Source of the DNA: Combretum micranthum
Taxonomy: Eukaryota > Streptophyta > Magnoliopsida > Myrtales > Combretaceae
Direction: 5' to 3'
DNA: 64,000 nucleotides
Assembly: GCA_024138025.1 (NCBI GenBank)
Contig: JAMXBD010002766.1
Location: 101,251 to 165,250, forward strand
The position numbers were made by a program, and so were the translations under genes. Numbering within the stretch: position 1 is the first letter of the stretch; each line of letters opens with the position of its first letter. Of the stretch, positions 1 through 11,825 are shown in pieces. The notes beneath the pieces were generated by a model. That model was not told the origin of the DNA. It worked only from the letters and a program-made list of their open reading frames with translations, and made no database searches.

Positions 1-1262
1 AATTTCATGAAATACTCATTTTGGGTATTCTTCTTGATTAGATAATCACGAGGAGGATTGTTCGTATTCCGAGGATTACTACGATTAGGTGGAAATTCCG
101 AACGACTCATCCATTTCAAGAAAGTTGTCGTCATGGCCGAGTGAGTTTATTCCCCATTATATTTCATACTCTGATTGTGCTTGTAAAGTTAGTCGCACTA
201 TAATTTAAAGAAAAATCATAAGGAAGTGTATGATAATATGTTGAAAGAATACTAAGTATATCGAAATTCGATTTGCTTGTAATAAAGTTGTATGTGGAGT
301 AATGTCTTGAAATGTTTGAAATTGATTGATCACTTGAAAAGAAGTTAAATGTGACTACTAGACTTTAATTAAAGAAATTATTCATGCACTTCATATGTTG
401 AGCCACATTGCATTCACTACTATACAATTGGTGGGACAAGTGTATAATAGTGGTGGTAGACATAACCGGTATATCATGTAAGTGGCGAGTAGGAGCCAGT
501 AAGAACTACTTAATTTGATGGCTAGTAGGAGCCTGTAATAACTACAAGTTTTTGATGGCTAGTAAGAGCCTGTAATAACTACAAGTTTTTTATGGCGTAT
601 AGGAGCCGGTAAGATCTATAAAAGTGTTTTTAAAAGTTATGGTTGTAATTGGCTTGAATACCCAACGCCGAATGAAGGGCGTAAATTCATTCAACATATG
701 ATTCCCGGAACGTCATATGTCTTGTATGCTCACGTGGTTGTTGCATTTCATATGTTTGAATAATAAACTTGATTGATAATTTTCTTCGAGTATGAATTTT
801 GGGATTTACTCACTAAGCCCATAAGCTTACACCCCTATAGATATTTGTATTCTCAGGAACACCTATTTTGTGCCAGAGGCCATCCCGTATCCATATACGT
901 TTTATGTTGAAGCTTTTGGAGGAAATCTACTCGAAGACTTAGATTAGAATTCCTTTGAAATCTTTAAGGTAGTATTTTGGATGTTATGAAGTTTATCTCG
1001 ATCCTTGGAATTAGCAGGGGTATGCCCCTAAGAAATTATGTAACAGACCTTTGGTTATTTATGATATGATATATTTATTTCTGGATTCTTGTATGTTTAT
1101 CCTTACTTGCTTAAATTATGCTTCCCAAAAACGTCTCCTATTACCGTGTTAGACGCCTTACATATAATACTAAGGCTTTCGCATGACTAAGGTAGCCATT
1201 CTTAAGCCTTGATATTATATGTGGCGGACTGCCACGTTTAGAGTATCTTTCGGGGCGTGACA
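1..1262 (+). repeat. Right part of a family B-like LTR, cut by the window edge
   Basis: This stretch runs parallel to the last 1.2 kb of the family B LTR at 22860-24058. The shared marks are the tract with 'gtgggacaagtgtataatag' near 430, the AGGAGCC minisatellite at 480-640, the CATATG pair around 700-720, and the line 'ctcactaagccc'. It ends in a canonical GGGGCGTGACA terminus at 1262, then passes directly into the U3 region of another LTR. The element was therefore inserted into that LTR, with ATTCA (1263-1267) as the expected right target duplication. The left end lies outside the window, so I cannot tell a solo LTR from a complete element. Confidence 0.85.
480..640 (+). repeat. Minisatellite cassette in LTR (AGGAGCC unit)
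   Basis: There are four imperfect units of about 35-40 bp, each containing 'agtaggagcc' or 'taggagccggtaag' followed by an A/T-rich tail. The same cassette lies in the family B LTRs at about 23320-23465 and 30455-30600. It occupies the same relative place in the LTR as the cassettes of the other families, which use different unit sequences. Confidence 0.8.
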
Positions 1263-1543
1263 ATTCATAGTACTTTTCTACTATTCATTACTATTCACTC
1301 TCTCTACTTTATATCTAATCACTCTTACAAATGACACAATTCACACTATTCACATTTTCTTTTCCCATAAAAATCTACTCATACCTTTCTTACAAAATAT
1401 CACTTCTCTTACACAAAAATTAATCATAATTGTACTTTTCTCTCTCCCCCTTCATGTTGCCATCCAATCACTCTCTCTCTTCCCTCTCTTTTTATTTTCT
1501 TTTTCAATTATTTAAATCACTCTTAATTCCTCTCCTCTTTTCC

Positions 1544-1551
1544 TATAAATA
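1544..1551 (+). promoter_or_regulatory. LTR TATA box
   Basis: TATAAATA stands in a CT-rich context (tcctataaatatcacctc), with a pyrimidine-rich stretch on both sides. The same box stands at the matching place in families B (21075), C (16303, minus) and D (53589). It is the probable core promoter of this LTR; the start site would be about 30 bp downstream. Confidence 0.6.
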
Positions 1552-2060
1552 TCACCTCTCCCTTCTCATTTCTTCACACCTTTCTCAAGTAGAGAATTTA
1601 TGCAAAATTCTCTCCAAAACACTCCTCTCCATATTCTTACAAGAACTCTCTTCTTGTAAGAAGAAACTCTCTTCTTCTACCAAAATAAGTTTCTTTTCAA
1701 GCCTCATTTCTTACCACTACCAAAAGCCTTCAAGCAATCCTTCTTTTCTTCTTACCCATTTAGGTAATGAAGAACTCATATTCTATTCTTTTTATGTCAA
1801 GTAACCTTATATGGTTTTGATGTTGTTTCTTAGGTTGAAAAACTAAAGAAAACCACATTAAGATCATGTTTGGTTCTTGTTCATGGAACTACTTTCATAT
1901 ATATATATATATATATATACTTTGTCATTTATTACTTGTTTATATTTTGATCTTGCTTATATATAAATATACATATGTATATTATATTTATTTAGAGCAT
2001 ATAAGCTCATTTGTTATTTATTATTTCAAGTTATGCAATTTATTTATTTTATGTTGATAT

Positions 2061-2083
2061 TAAGACTAGTCTTTCTAGTCTTA
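2061..2083 (+). other. Perfect 9-bp hairpin in the LTR transcript (first of a pair)
   Basis: TAAGACTAG at 2061-2069 pairs with CTAGTCTTA at 2075-2083 around the loop TCTTT. Six copies of this hairpin occur in the window, in families B, C and D, always about 450-500 bp downstream of the TATA box. A second hairpin, CGGGACTA/TAGTCCCG, follows at 2136-2160. Confidence 0.75.
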
Positions 2084-2163
2084 GACTTGTCCATATCAAG
2101 TCAAAACAATCTTTTATTTATTTTCTTTAATCTTTCGGGACTAGTCCATTCTTAGTCCCGGAT

Positions 2164-2233
2164 GCCTTGATAAAGCTAAGGCTCCAATACTTGATCGGGA
2201 TTCCTTGAAGAAGCTAAGGTTCCCAATGCTTGA
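2164..2233 (+). repeat. Direct duplication of a 'ccttga...aagctaagg...ttga' block
   Basis: Two adjacent units of about 35 bp each read 'ccttga', then 'aagctaagg', then a 'cccaatgcttga'-like end. Family C LTRs carry the same pair in reverse orientation at 15661-15727 and 38698-38765. Families B and D carry a single unit. Confidence 0.65.
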
Positions 2234-4696
2234 TATTTTATTTTCTTGCTCATTAATTATTTTAGTATTTTTTTTATGTTCTTATTATTTTATATGCTCA
2301 TGATACTTGCATTTGCATAATGTTAATGTCTCAACTAATCTAAAAATAGAATCTTGTTTTACTAAATGAACTCAAAGCTAAGTTTCCAATTATATGATTT
2401 ACCACAAAAACATGAAGTTATTATCAACAACCTAGAAATAGAATAATACAAGTTTTCTCAAGTTTTCTTAAATAACAAAGATAGTTTTACCAAGAAAACA
2501 TAAATAAATATTTTCCTTGTATTTTATGGTAATCTAAGTTTTTAGAAAAATAAATCGTTAATATCGAAAGTTTAAGACTTAAATTCTTTTCTAAACTAAG
2601 GAACAAACTAGTTTTCAAAGTTAAGACAAAAATCAACTCATCAAGTTATGAACCCACTTAGGAAAAATAATGATTTTCAAATTTCTAAAAGAAGGAACTA
2701 ATTTTCAAAGGAATATAAATGAGGTAAGATTTATAATAATGGATTTTATAAAAATGATTCTTTTCAAAAGAAATGAAAGAACAAGTTTTGGAAAGCAAAA
2801 GCTTATATTTTAGAAATGAATATAAGAAGACAAAATTCATTTTCTAAAACCATCCTAAATACAAAATTATAAAAAGGTTTTGAACAACCTAATATACTTT
2901 TTGATAAAAATAGATCTTTTATCACTAGAAACGAAATTTATGAAAAACTAAGGTTAAAAGGAAAATTTACTTGTTTTGGAAAAGGAAATGAAGAAAATAA
3001 AATAAGAATATACTCATTTATAACAACCTAGTAAAAATATAAAGTTTCTTTAAATACTTGAAAAGAAAATTTCAAAGTTAAAGTTTAAATGAATTATTTT
3101 ATGAAATAAATTGTTGAGACACTACCATTAGGATTTTTGCATATAAAGTGAGCATACCTATATATTCAAAAGTGTTTATCAAATATATATTTATATTGTT
3201 ACAAAAGGATTTTCTTTAAAATGAAGTTGAGTTAGAAAATGGATTTTTGCAAAAGTTTAGAAAATTCGTTTTAAATCTGTACCTGACGTTTTCGGAACCC
3301 AAATGACCTTTTATGACCAAGATAAGTTTAGAAATGGATAGATCTTTTCGAATAGGTAGAAAACGGTATATTATATGCGAAATTCCGAGTTAAAATGAGC
3401 AAGTTATGGCCATTTTAAGTTGGAATTTCTTCCTATACGATTTTACCGCGATTTTAAGAGAAGTTTAGAATCTCCAAGAATAGAAATTCATGAAAGACTT
3501 ATCCCGGGAATTTCTTTTGTCTAGGTGACGAAGGATACGAGAATACCCTACCCGAGGATTACTACGACTAAGAAGATAGCGAAATGGACGAGTGAGTTAT
3601 TCCTTCTAATTTCGTTACCTTGCTTGTGCTTGTAATGTAGTAGCATTAGTATACTAAGAAAAGATAAAAACGAATATATTTGGGATTTCGGGATTATGCG
3701 TATATATATGATTCTATTTTATGCGTGAATTGAGAACTAAGAATATCGCAACTTCGATCTGCTTGTTTAAATAATTTTGTTTACTTACTTGTATGATTGT
3801 TTATTGTTGCTAAATTGATTGATCGCCCCTAATAAACCTTAATAAGGTTTGACCTAAGAACAATAAAACGTTCACGCATGGCATCCATCGAGTCACATCT
3901 ATTTCGGAAGGCTGCTACTCCTACGCGTAGAGTTGGATTGGCTGTGATCGTGCGGTGCCACGGGCCATGTTCCTTCCTGGAGAATCCAAATCGCTCGGGG
4001 AAAGCGACTCTAGGTTCGGAGCCGAGCCAACCGAACGCTGTGGGTGAGGACCTGGGGACTAGCAGTAGAAGGTCGAGGACCTTCAACCCCGATTCCCTAA
4101 CCTTTGATACGGAGGGGTAAATCCGTTCTATATATGGTTTCCGGATGACTATATATATTCGCGTAATCATGTGATTGTTGCATTGTATGCATAGCATATG
4201 TATGAAAATCTAAATGAACTTGTTTGAAAATATGGTGCAAATGAAAAGGAATATCTCACTAAGCTAAGTTGTAGCTTATACCCCTATAGATTTGATTGAA
4301 ACAGGTATATTCGTGGATTAAATTTGAGGATCATGACATTAAGGAAGTCATGGACAGATGATTAAGGATATGGAATCATACGATGAAGAAATTTTGTAAG
4401 GTTCTTTATATGTGCTAACCTATATGATTAGTGATGTACATTTATTTGAAGATAATAGAAGAATATGCCCTTAAGAATTGAAATGTGATATGCTTATGTT
4501 TTATATTAAGTATTCTCTTTGCCTTGTTACTTATTTATTATCAATGTGAATTGTGCTACTCCGATGCGTCCCCTTGGTTGTGATGTACGCCTTGTACATA
4601 ATATGGAAGCCTTTGCATGACTAAGGTAGTCATTCCTAGGCTTTAGTATTGTGTACGGCGGACTGCCACGTTTAGGGTACCCCTCGGGGCGTGACA

Positions 4697-4748
4697 TCGA
4701 GGCTTGATTTTCGCACACATTTAATACAAATCCAATCTATCCCATGCC
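4697..4748 (-). repeat. Left fragment of an LTR with a TGTAGACACCC terminus
   Basis: This 52-bp stretch between two LTR termini is host DNA for both neighbouring insertions. It rejoins 8152-8649 once the family A solo LTR (target duplication ATGCC) is removed. The rejoined unit ends at 8649 in GGGTGTCTACA, the reverse complement of the start TGTAGACACCC, a different LTR terminus from the A-F families. Confidence 0.55.
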
Positions 4749-7700
4749 TGTCACGCCCCGTAGGGTATCCTAACGTAACAGCCCGCCACATATAAGTAAG
4801 ACTCTAGAGTTCCCTACCCGAGCCCTTCGGGAGTCTTAAGTAGATGTAAAGCGTTCCTTTACGATAATAGAATACTTCAACAAATGGAGTTAAACAGTTT
4901 AATGTGGCATTCATTAGCCATAGATAATAAATCAAAATGCATAATTATAGTTTACAAAATCTAAGGGCATTCCCCTCAAAAATAATAACAAGTCTATTAC
5001 AGTCATCCAGAGTCCTTAGTTTCCAACGGAAGTCTATACAAAAAGAATGGATTAAACTTCTATGGGAAACTCCTATCTCCGGTACTTGTGCTGTGGCTTG
5101 CCTCGGCCTAAGCCATATAAACCCATGCTGCAATAGATAAAAATTATGGGGGCGTAAGCTAACTAGCTTAGTGAGTAATAACTTCCATAACACAATTAAA
5201 TACAATCATCAAGCAAGTGTATGCATCATACAAATGTGATCAACAAACATATGACCAACCGGAAATCATATGTGGATGGACTTGCGCCCTCCATCCCAGG
5301 TTAGCAGATTAACGAATCCTGCAGTACGACGCCGTTTAAGCTCACGGTCAACTAACAATATTTCGTTTTATGGATCACGATTAACCAACAAATTCGTTTT
5401 ATAGATCACGATTAACCAACATATTCGTTTTATGGATCACGAAAAACCAACCAATGCGAATGCTCCAACCCCATCGTGATATGAATGGATTCAATTTAAA
5501 ATTGAAGTCGAATATTCATTAATTCAATTTTTTTAGGTGACCAACAAGTATTCGCAGACATTCATCATAGATACTAGCTAATCAGTCAATAGCTTAACAC
5601 CTGATTTCGATATTCCTTAAGTTCCAATTCACATATCAGCAGTAGACAACATATATAATTCCCATATATCCCATCATGCATATACAATTTCTTTTTATCT
5701 TTGCCTACACCACTAGTGCCACTACATTACAATCACATTCATTAATTGAGAGTGGAAGTAAAACTCACTCGGCCATTGGACGCCGATCTTTCTAGTAGTA
5801 GTAGTCGGGAGGTAGAGTGTCGTCCTGCTCGGGATCACCTACCAAGCAAGAATAATCCTAATGAGACTCTCATTATGTAACTAAATCAAGCTATACATCT
5901 AAACTAGATGGATTCGGATTTCTCGCTATTTGGGGAAGTTCCGACTTAAAACGGCCATAACTTGGTCATTTTAACTCGGAATTTCGCAAATTTTATATCG
6001 ATCTCTATCTACTTCGAAAGATCTACCTATTTCTAGTATTATTTTCAAGTTTTGAAAATAGTAAAATCACGGAACAGTGGGATCAGTTCTGTTCTGCCAT
6101 TTCTCAATTTCGAAAAATTTGTTTTACTTTTGATAAGAAATGTTCCTAGTTGATGATTCATGCATGAATGGTATAGGAATGAATTACTAACATGAATGCC
6201 ATGTAATGGACTCAATATATGCATGGTCATGATGAATTTGTGATAATAAACTCTTATGAACTCCTAAGTGTTAGGAAATGCCTAAAGGTTATTTCTAAGA
6301 AGCTATTCTTCCACTACTTCTTAGGGTTTCTTTGACTTGTAATCTTGTAATCCACTTGTTATCTAAATGAAAATAAGTTTTCAAAGTCTATATTAATCAT
6401 GGCCTTCATTCATGCATAAAAATTTTCATTTTTTCATTTGGTAAACATGTTTTTAAACAAGCTTTTTGTAAAATCCGAATTTTGAAATTTCATTTTCTTG
6501 CATTTTTCTTATGGAAAAACTTGTCTAATGAACTAAAATTTGAAGCTCCAATATATATTATCTAAGGACTTCATTTAGCTTATAAAACATCCAATTTGGA
6601 CTTAGATACTAAGTGTTCTTGTAGGCATGAACCTAAATTACGAATTTAACCATTGATCAACATATCAATATTTTTCATTCTAATTCCACCACTTGTTTTA
6701 CATTCCTATCATGCCTAAACTCATCCAAGCTTATGAAAATCATTCTTTCAAGATATCTATTACATATACCCTTCATTTTTCTTGTGAAATATGAGTTTAA
6801 AAATGATTTTGGTGGTTTTTAAAATAGGGTTTCCATTTCATCCGAATTTCCAACATTGCACATTTAACAAAACCTTTCCTTTTTCAATGTTCTTGCTTTC
6901 TATATATGAAGATCCACTAACTAACACACCCTTACATAAACAAGACTACATTTTTATGATCATTAATGCATGGGAAACAAAATAAACCCATGATCATGCA
7001 TGTACATGAAGATGTGGATGTCTAAACTTTAGATCTACTATATATAATGCATGAATCATGAGTCTCATGGCATAAACAACAATATATATGCAAGATCTCT
7101 ACTTTACATGCATGAACAAGTTGATATTTCAAACAAAACTCCTTCAAAGACTAGATCCACTTGTGATGGCTTGAGATTCTTGTAGTAGTGTTTTCATGTC
7201 CCTTGCTCAAGCTCATTGGGATCTAAATGAGAAAACACACAAGAATGATCTTGCCATTACAAGATTTGGGATGAACAAGGCCTAAAATCAACCTACCAAT
7301 GGAGTCTTGAAGTGGAAAAGAGAAGAAAACAAGTTGAAGTTGTGAGAGGGGAGGGGGGCAAGCTCACGACACAAAGGGGGTAAAAGGGGAGGGTTTTTAC
7401 TCTTTGTAAAATTTGAAACAAGAAGAAATGAAGAGAGAGAGAGAGAGAAATATGTTTATATATGAAGTGAATTTAGGGTTTAGCTAAATAAAATGTAGTA
7501 AAAATAATTAAATTGAGAGGGAAACAGGGGAGGGGGGCCGCCGGCCACTTCAAGAGGGTGTGTGTGTGTGTTTGAATTTTTGATATTTGTAATTTAGTTA
7601 ATTAAAATGTAATAAATGTGATAATTGATTAAGAGACAAAATTTCTTGGAAAAGAAAATTGAAATGAGTAGTTGTAAGGATGTAAGAATAGGGTATGAGT

Positions 7701-8146
7701 AGTGTGTAGTGTAGGTTGTACTTGTAAATAGTAGATAAGACATCTACTTTACCGGTTGTACCGAAAACACGGGAAAAGCTATAACTGTAATTTTTATAGC
7801 TCGAAAAATTATAAAATTGATATTTTTGGAATCCTTATAAAATTATGGTTCTAATGAATATTCCGGAACATTTTTCTGAATCCGTGGTCTGGGGCACGCT
7901 TTTCCGTAATTGAGCTCAGGAAGACTCGGAATTGAAAAATTCCAGAATTTAAAACTTTCAAGGTTTAAAATGTACTTTTAAACAATAATTCAACTTCATT
8001 TACTTTATAAAATTTTTTTATTATGAACCGAAGGAAAGCCGGATTTAGGGTTCCTAGGCTTCACTCACTAGACTCAAACTGGACCTGATTAGAGTTTCGC
8101 TTCCAACTTTCGGGTTTCTTAACCATTGAGAATACCGGGGTTTACA
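4749..8146 (-). repeat. Family A solo LTR (TSD ATGCC)
   Basis: A 3,398-bp LTR in minus orientation. It begins TGTCACGCCCCG and ends ACCGGGGTTTACA. ATGCC flanks it on both sides (4744-4748 and 8147-8151), and neither a primer site nor a polypurine tract is attached, so it is a solo LTR left by recombination. It matches the 3' LTR of the family A element at 59000-62416 (3,417 bp) along its whole length, including the GGATCACGATTAACC minisatellite (5335-5460) and a GA-rich tract beside the promoter. Confidence 0.93.
7434..7462 (-). promoter_or_regulatory. GA repeat and TATA-like box of the family A LTR
   Basis: On the minus strand TATATAAA (plus 7455-7462) is followed by a CT repeat (GA on the plus strand, 7434-7450). 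A GC-rich block with GGCCGCCGGCC lies upstream near 7535. The copy in the family A 3' LTR has TATATATA at 61731-61738 in the same setting. A promoter role is inferred. Confidence 0.45.
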
Positions 8147-8151
8147 ATGCC

Positions 8152-8649
8152 GACATTGAATCCTCATCCTCGATTTTGAAAAAGAACAAAGATTATCCAT
8201 TCAAATCATGATCCAAAGTGGATGAGTTGGGTCTGGGTCAGTGGTCTTAACCATTAGGCCATTGGCCTGTGCCTGGTTGGGTCTAACAAAATTAATATTT
8301 AAGGCTCTTAAAAATTGCATTTAATTAAACAAAATAATTTTGAAAAATTGTTTAATTAACTTTAAAAACAATTTATAACAAAAATATGTATTATATCAAG
8401 CTCGAATAAATTTTTTTTTTAAAAGAATAATAATAATTTTTTTTTTAAATTTACTTTTCTTTACTACTCTCATTTTTTTTTATTTTTCTTACTACTTCTA
8501 TATGTTATCTTATTTTTGCTGTTTTTGATTTTTTGTGCTATTTTTGCTTATTTTTTTCTATTTTTTACTATTTTTTTTTTGAGCTCGACATAATACTAAT
8601 TTTTATCATAAATTTAAGCCTTAAATTGAGCAAAAATTGGGTGTCTACA
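8152..8649 (-). repeat. Right fragment of an LTR ending in GGGTGTCTACA
   Basis: Continuation of 4697-4748 after the family A insertion. It is AT-rich with several oligo-T runs (8460-8580) and ends at GGTGTCTACA (8649). The next base begins the GTATT of another LTR (8650-8654), the expected target duplication. There is no coding content. The terminus TGTAGACACCC suggests another Ty3/gypsy-like LTR lineage, but I cannot name it. Confidence 0.55.
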
Positions 8650-8835
8650 GTATTCTCTTTGCCTTGTTACTTATTTATTATCAAATAAATTGTGCTACTC
8701 CGATGCGTTCCCTTGGTTGTGATGTACGCTTTGTACATGATATGGAAGCCTTTGCGTGACTAAGGTAGTCATTCTTAGGCTTTAGTATTGTGTACGGAAG
8801 ACTGCCACGTTTAGGGTACCCCTCGGGGAGTGACA
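8650..8835 (+). repeat. Terminal 186 bp of a further plus-strand LTR
   Basis: This fragment is a near copy of the last 190 bp of the LTR ending at 4696. Both share 'gtattctctttgccttgtt', the GATGTACGC tract and a GACTAAGGTAGTC hairpin. It ends in GGGGAGTGACA, one base off the usual GGGGCGTGACA. Its left part is missing because the 4697-8649 unit inserted at GTATT. Confidence 0.75.
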
Positions 8836-8870
8836 TAAGCTAAACTGATTCTAAAAATTTGGGGTTTACA
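8836..8870 (-). repeat. Last 35 bp of a minus-strand B-like LTR
   Basis: The stretch ends ATTTGGGGTTTACA. It is the close reverse complement of the first 35-40 bp of the family B LTR (20351 onward), including the 'ggtttagc' element. The rest was displaced by the LTR ending at 8835. The expected target duplication is ATGAT (8871-8875). Confidence 0.6.
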
Positions 8871-10500
8871 ATGATATCTCTATCACTATGTGCGACTCAC
8901 CTAGTAAACAAGATCTATTTAATGGAATCATCTCTCGATGTCTTCTACTGAAATCTAGTCAAGAAGGTATTGTGCCTACACTACTCTTGAGATTATTAAT
9001 TATGTTTACTAAAACTTGATAATTATTAGACAAATTAAACTTCAATTATAAGATTCAGTTAATTCAATGAAAAAATCCTATATTTTACTCATACATATGA
9101 CAAAATAATAAATAAACAATAACAAAATTAAACATAATAGAATAGAACATTGAGTAGACAAAAGATAAAACCCTTTTATTGGATTTGGGTGAAGAAGATT
9201 TAGAGTCTTGCAACACAACACATGAACAACATGATTGCTTCAACTTCTCAAGTTCTTAGGAAACAATAGACACACATTCACACATATACACACACATACA
9301 CATTAACTCCCCTTTTAGAGAGGGAAGATGTCTACATGGTGTCCTAATCTACTTGTTATAGTAAATATTGAATTGATGGAGAAAATCTCTAGATGATGTT
9401 TGGAGGAATGGGTATGTGTGTATTGATACCATTTCTTAGAAAGGCATCTGATGAAAATATACGACCTTAACTAGGAAATACATTGTTTAGTGAAACTAAG
9501 TATAAAATTCGTAATCACATCTTTCTAAAGATCATGCTTATGACTTGCATTTCATCAGCTATGTTTTACTACTGGAAGTAGAGTCACAGCTGTGACTCAT
9601 ACCTTAGTAAGTACTGTGCTCATTAAATCTTCTTTGAATTTTAATTTCACACTCGTGATTTTCAGTTCTACAAATTGTTCATGTTGCCACTTTTCAAGAA
9701 TCACTTATGTAAACCCAGTCCTTAGTATACATTGGTCTCGAACTTTCTCCAAATTTTCCATGGATCATGGGTGTGATTTTGAGTCCAGATGACCTGGCAT
9801 CTTCTTTTTACAAAGATCATGTCTGTGACTTTCACCTTGAGCTTCAACTTAGGTGCTTTAACTTCCTCTTATGCAATTGTCGCGCTTGTGAAGCTTCTAT
9901 ATGTTCTTGCTGTCTTCACTCTCTTGAATAGTCCTTGGTCAAACTCATCTTTAGCCTTCATGCATGTCCTCCAAATGCTTTAAAATGAATATATGACTCA
10001 ATTAAGTATCGATTCATATATCAGTACCACTAAAAAGCTCTAAATTGAGCTTAATATATGTAGGATAAACCTCTAGAAATTAAGCCTATCAGGAAGAACC
10101 TCAACAAGATAGCAAGGTTAGTAGCAATTCCTTTATCTTTTCTCATCATTTATAAGGTATTAAAAATGTATAGAACACGAAATATGGTGTTCTTTATCTT
10201 AGTAATGTTTGGCGGGAACATGCACCAAGTTTAAGATAAATTTTTATGAGTTTGTAAGGAGAAGCGGAGGAAGACATGTAAGAGGAGAAAAGTAGTGGAT
10301 AATTTCAAAAGGTAACATGTTTTCAACTTGTCTTTAATCCTCTGTATTAAGTTGAAATATGTTTTTGACGATTAGATGTGATTTAAGAATGTCTAGAAAG
10401 GACTTGCATGTGTTAATAATAAGTCTAAGGAGTTTATATGTTTTGTGATCAATGGAAGGGATGAAATTAGATTAAAATAAATCGCATTTTGAATCAAAGG
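8871..10500. other. Unassigned non-LTR interval
   Basis: About 1.6 kb without a convincing gene. It holds a CA-rich patch (9271-9303) and a few short frames of 60-66 codons with no recognised motif. Near 10090 the sequence 'agatagcaaggttagtagc' resembles a plant exon/intron border, but there is no protein support. It resembles none of the LTR families in this window. Its right edge is the AAAGG target site (10496-10500) of the large family C element. Confidence 0.4.
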
Positions 10501-10565
10501 TGTCACGCCCGAAGGGTACTCTAAACGTGGCAGTCCACCACTACAATATTAAAACTTAGGAATGA
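10501..10565 (-). repeat. Terminal 65 bp of the family C 3' LTR
   Basis: Starts TGTCACGCCCGAAGGG and matches 31798-31863 of the partner LTR. It breaks at AATGA (10561-10565), the duplicated target of the E-like solo LTR, and resumes at 13219. Confidence 0.9.
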
Positions 10566-11825
10566 TGTAAGGACCCGCTATCATCCTATATTTGAAATAA
10601 GAGATAACGGTTCCCCAACCACATATAACCCCTAAGATTATATGTAAGGTTGCCTAAAGGAATTGTTTGAGTAATTGATTATCTAATTCCATAAATATAT
10701 CATACAATGTGAGACATAAATTTTTTTTTTTTTTTTAAAACCTTAAGCAAAGCTATACTACAACATATTTTGGCAAAGGAAATATCCAACTTCTAAATAG
10801 CTAAATACATACATATACATATACATATACATATTAATCCAAAGGCTTCTTATAAGCTTAACCAAAATCCTCAAACATAACCCAACTAACACTATAATTA
10901 CACCATCAACCAAAAGAATCTCATCTAATCTATTACATTTATAGGGTCCATTGGGTCTAAGGTCTCCTCTAATCCTCCAACCCATCAAGAAAATCTTCAA
11001 AGTCGGTTCCGTACCCCATACTCGTATAGAACTCGTCAAGAGCATCACTTGAAATAGATAAAATATGAGCCAAAGGCCCAGTACACAAGTAACGAATACA
11101 AAATGCGAAGTGAATCACACATTCTTAGGCTAAATGCATTATGCCACATCACTTGTTTATTATTAAGTCTTTAGTTAGCAAAACAACACGGGAGTATTCA
11201 AACTCCGGACAGCAAGGATCTAGTATCACGTCCGCCTCCCTGAGTGGTCCTACTGTTCATACAGACTAGGCAGCCCCACCTTCGGCGTAGCCGTAATACT
11301 AGGGGATCCTGAGTAACGCATCACGACGCTCAAGGGGTTGATATGAGCAGCTCGGATACTCATTCTTCTAAACAATTCTATCCATTAACGAGAAGTACCC
11401 TGCCCCAATCTGAGCAGGGTGCCGCTCTCCGAACCAGATTCAACAGCAGACAACGACAATCAACACTCATATATCAATAGGATTTTCTTTATTTAAGTAG
11501 CTTAATTTTGATGCCTACCCTAGCAAAGAAGTCAAGCAAGTTTACTGCGTACCTGGTATAGCTCGGGAGTTAACAGGGTTGACTGGGCGAGGATCTATCA
11601 CTGTTTAAATCAATATTAAATTCACATTAGCTTAAGTACTAATTAACTAGTATAAAAGATAAATATATCAAAGAAATCCAAATAAATTAATAAAAGTCAT
11701 AAATAAGCATTTAAATACCCTAATATATCCTCGATCGCTTAACAAGTACTTTATTGATCATATGTCAAACTTCGGAAAATTTTGAAAAAAGTTTTTAAAA
11801 ATTCAAAAGCACAGGGGATACGCTG

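Larger units (their letters stand above)
1263..4696 (+). repeat. Plus-strand LTR, left end displaced by an insertion (C-like U3, F-like terminus)
   Basis: From 1263 the sequence matches the mid-U3 of family C LTRs (compare the reverse complement of about 16,590 downward), with a TATA box at 1544, the paired hairpins at 2061-2160 and the duplicated 'aagctaagg' block at 2164-2233. The last 190 bp and the terminus (GTACCC, then GGGGCGTGACA at 4696) instead resemble family F at 32014. Between about 3870 and 4115 a GC-richer tract replaces the usual minisatellite cassette. No primer-binding site follows position 4696, so this is a solo LTR or a remnant. The expected right target duplication is TCGAG (4697-4701); its partner lies outside the window. 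Confidence 0.8.

Noticed and set aside
3829..4197. Overlapping 122-codon (minus) and 80-codon (plus) frames
   Set aside because: Both lie in a GC-richer LTR segment between conserved LTR landmarks, overlap on opposite strands and show no domain. They are by-products of base composition.
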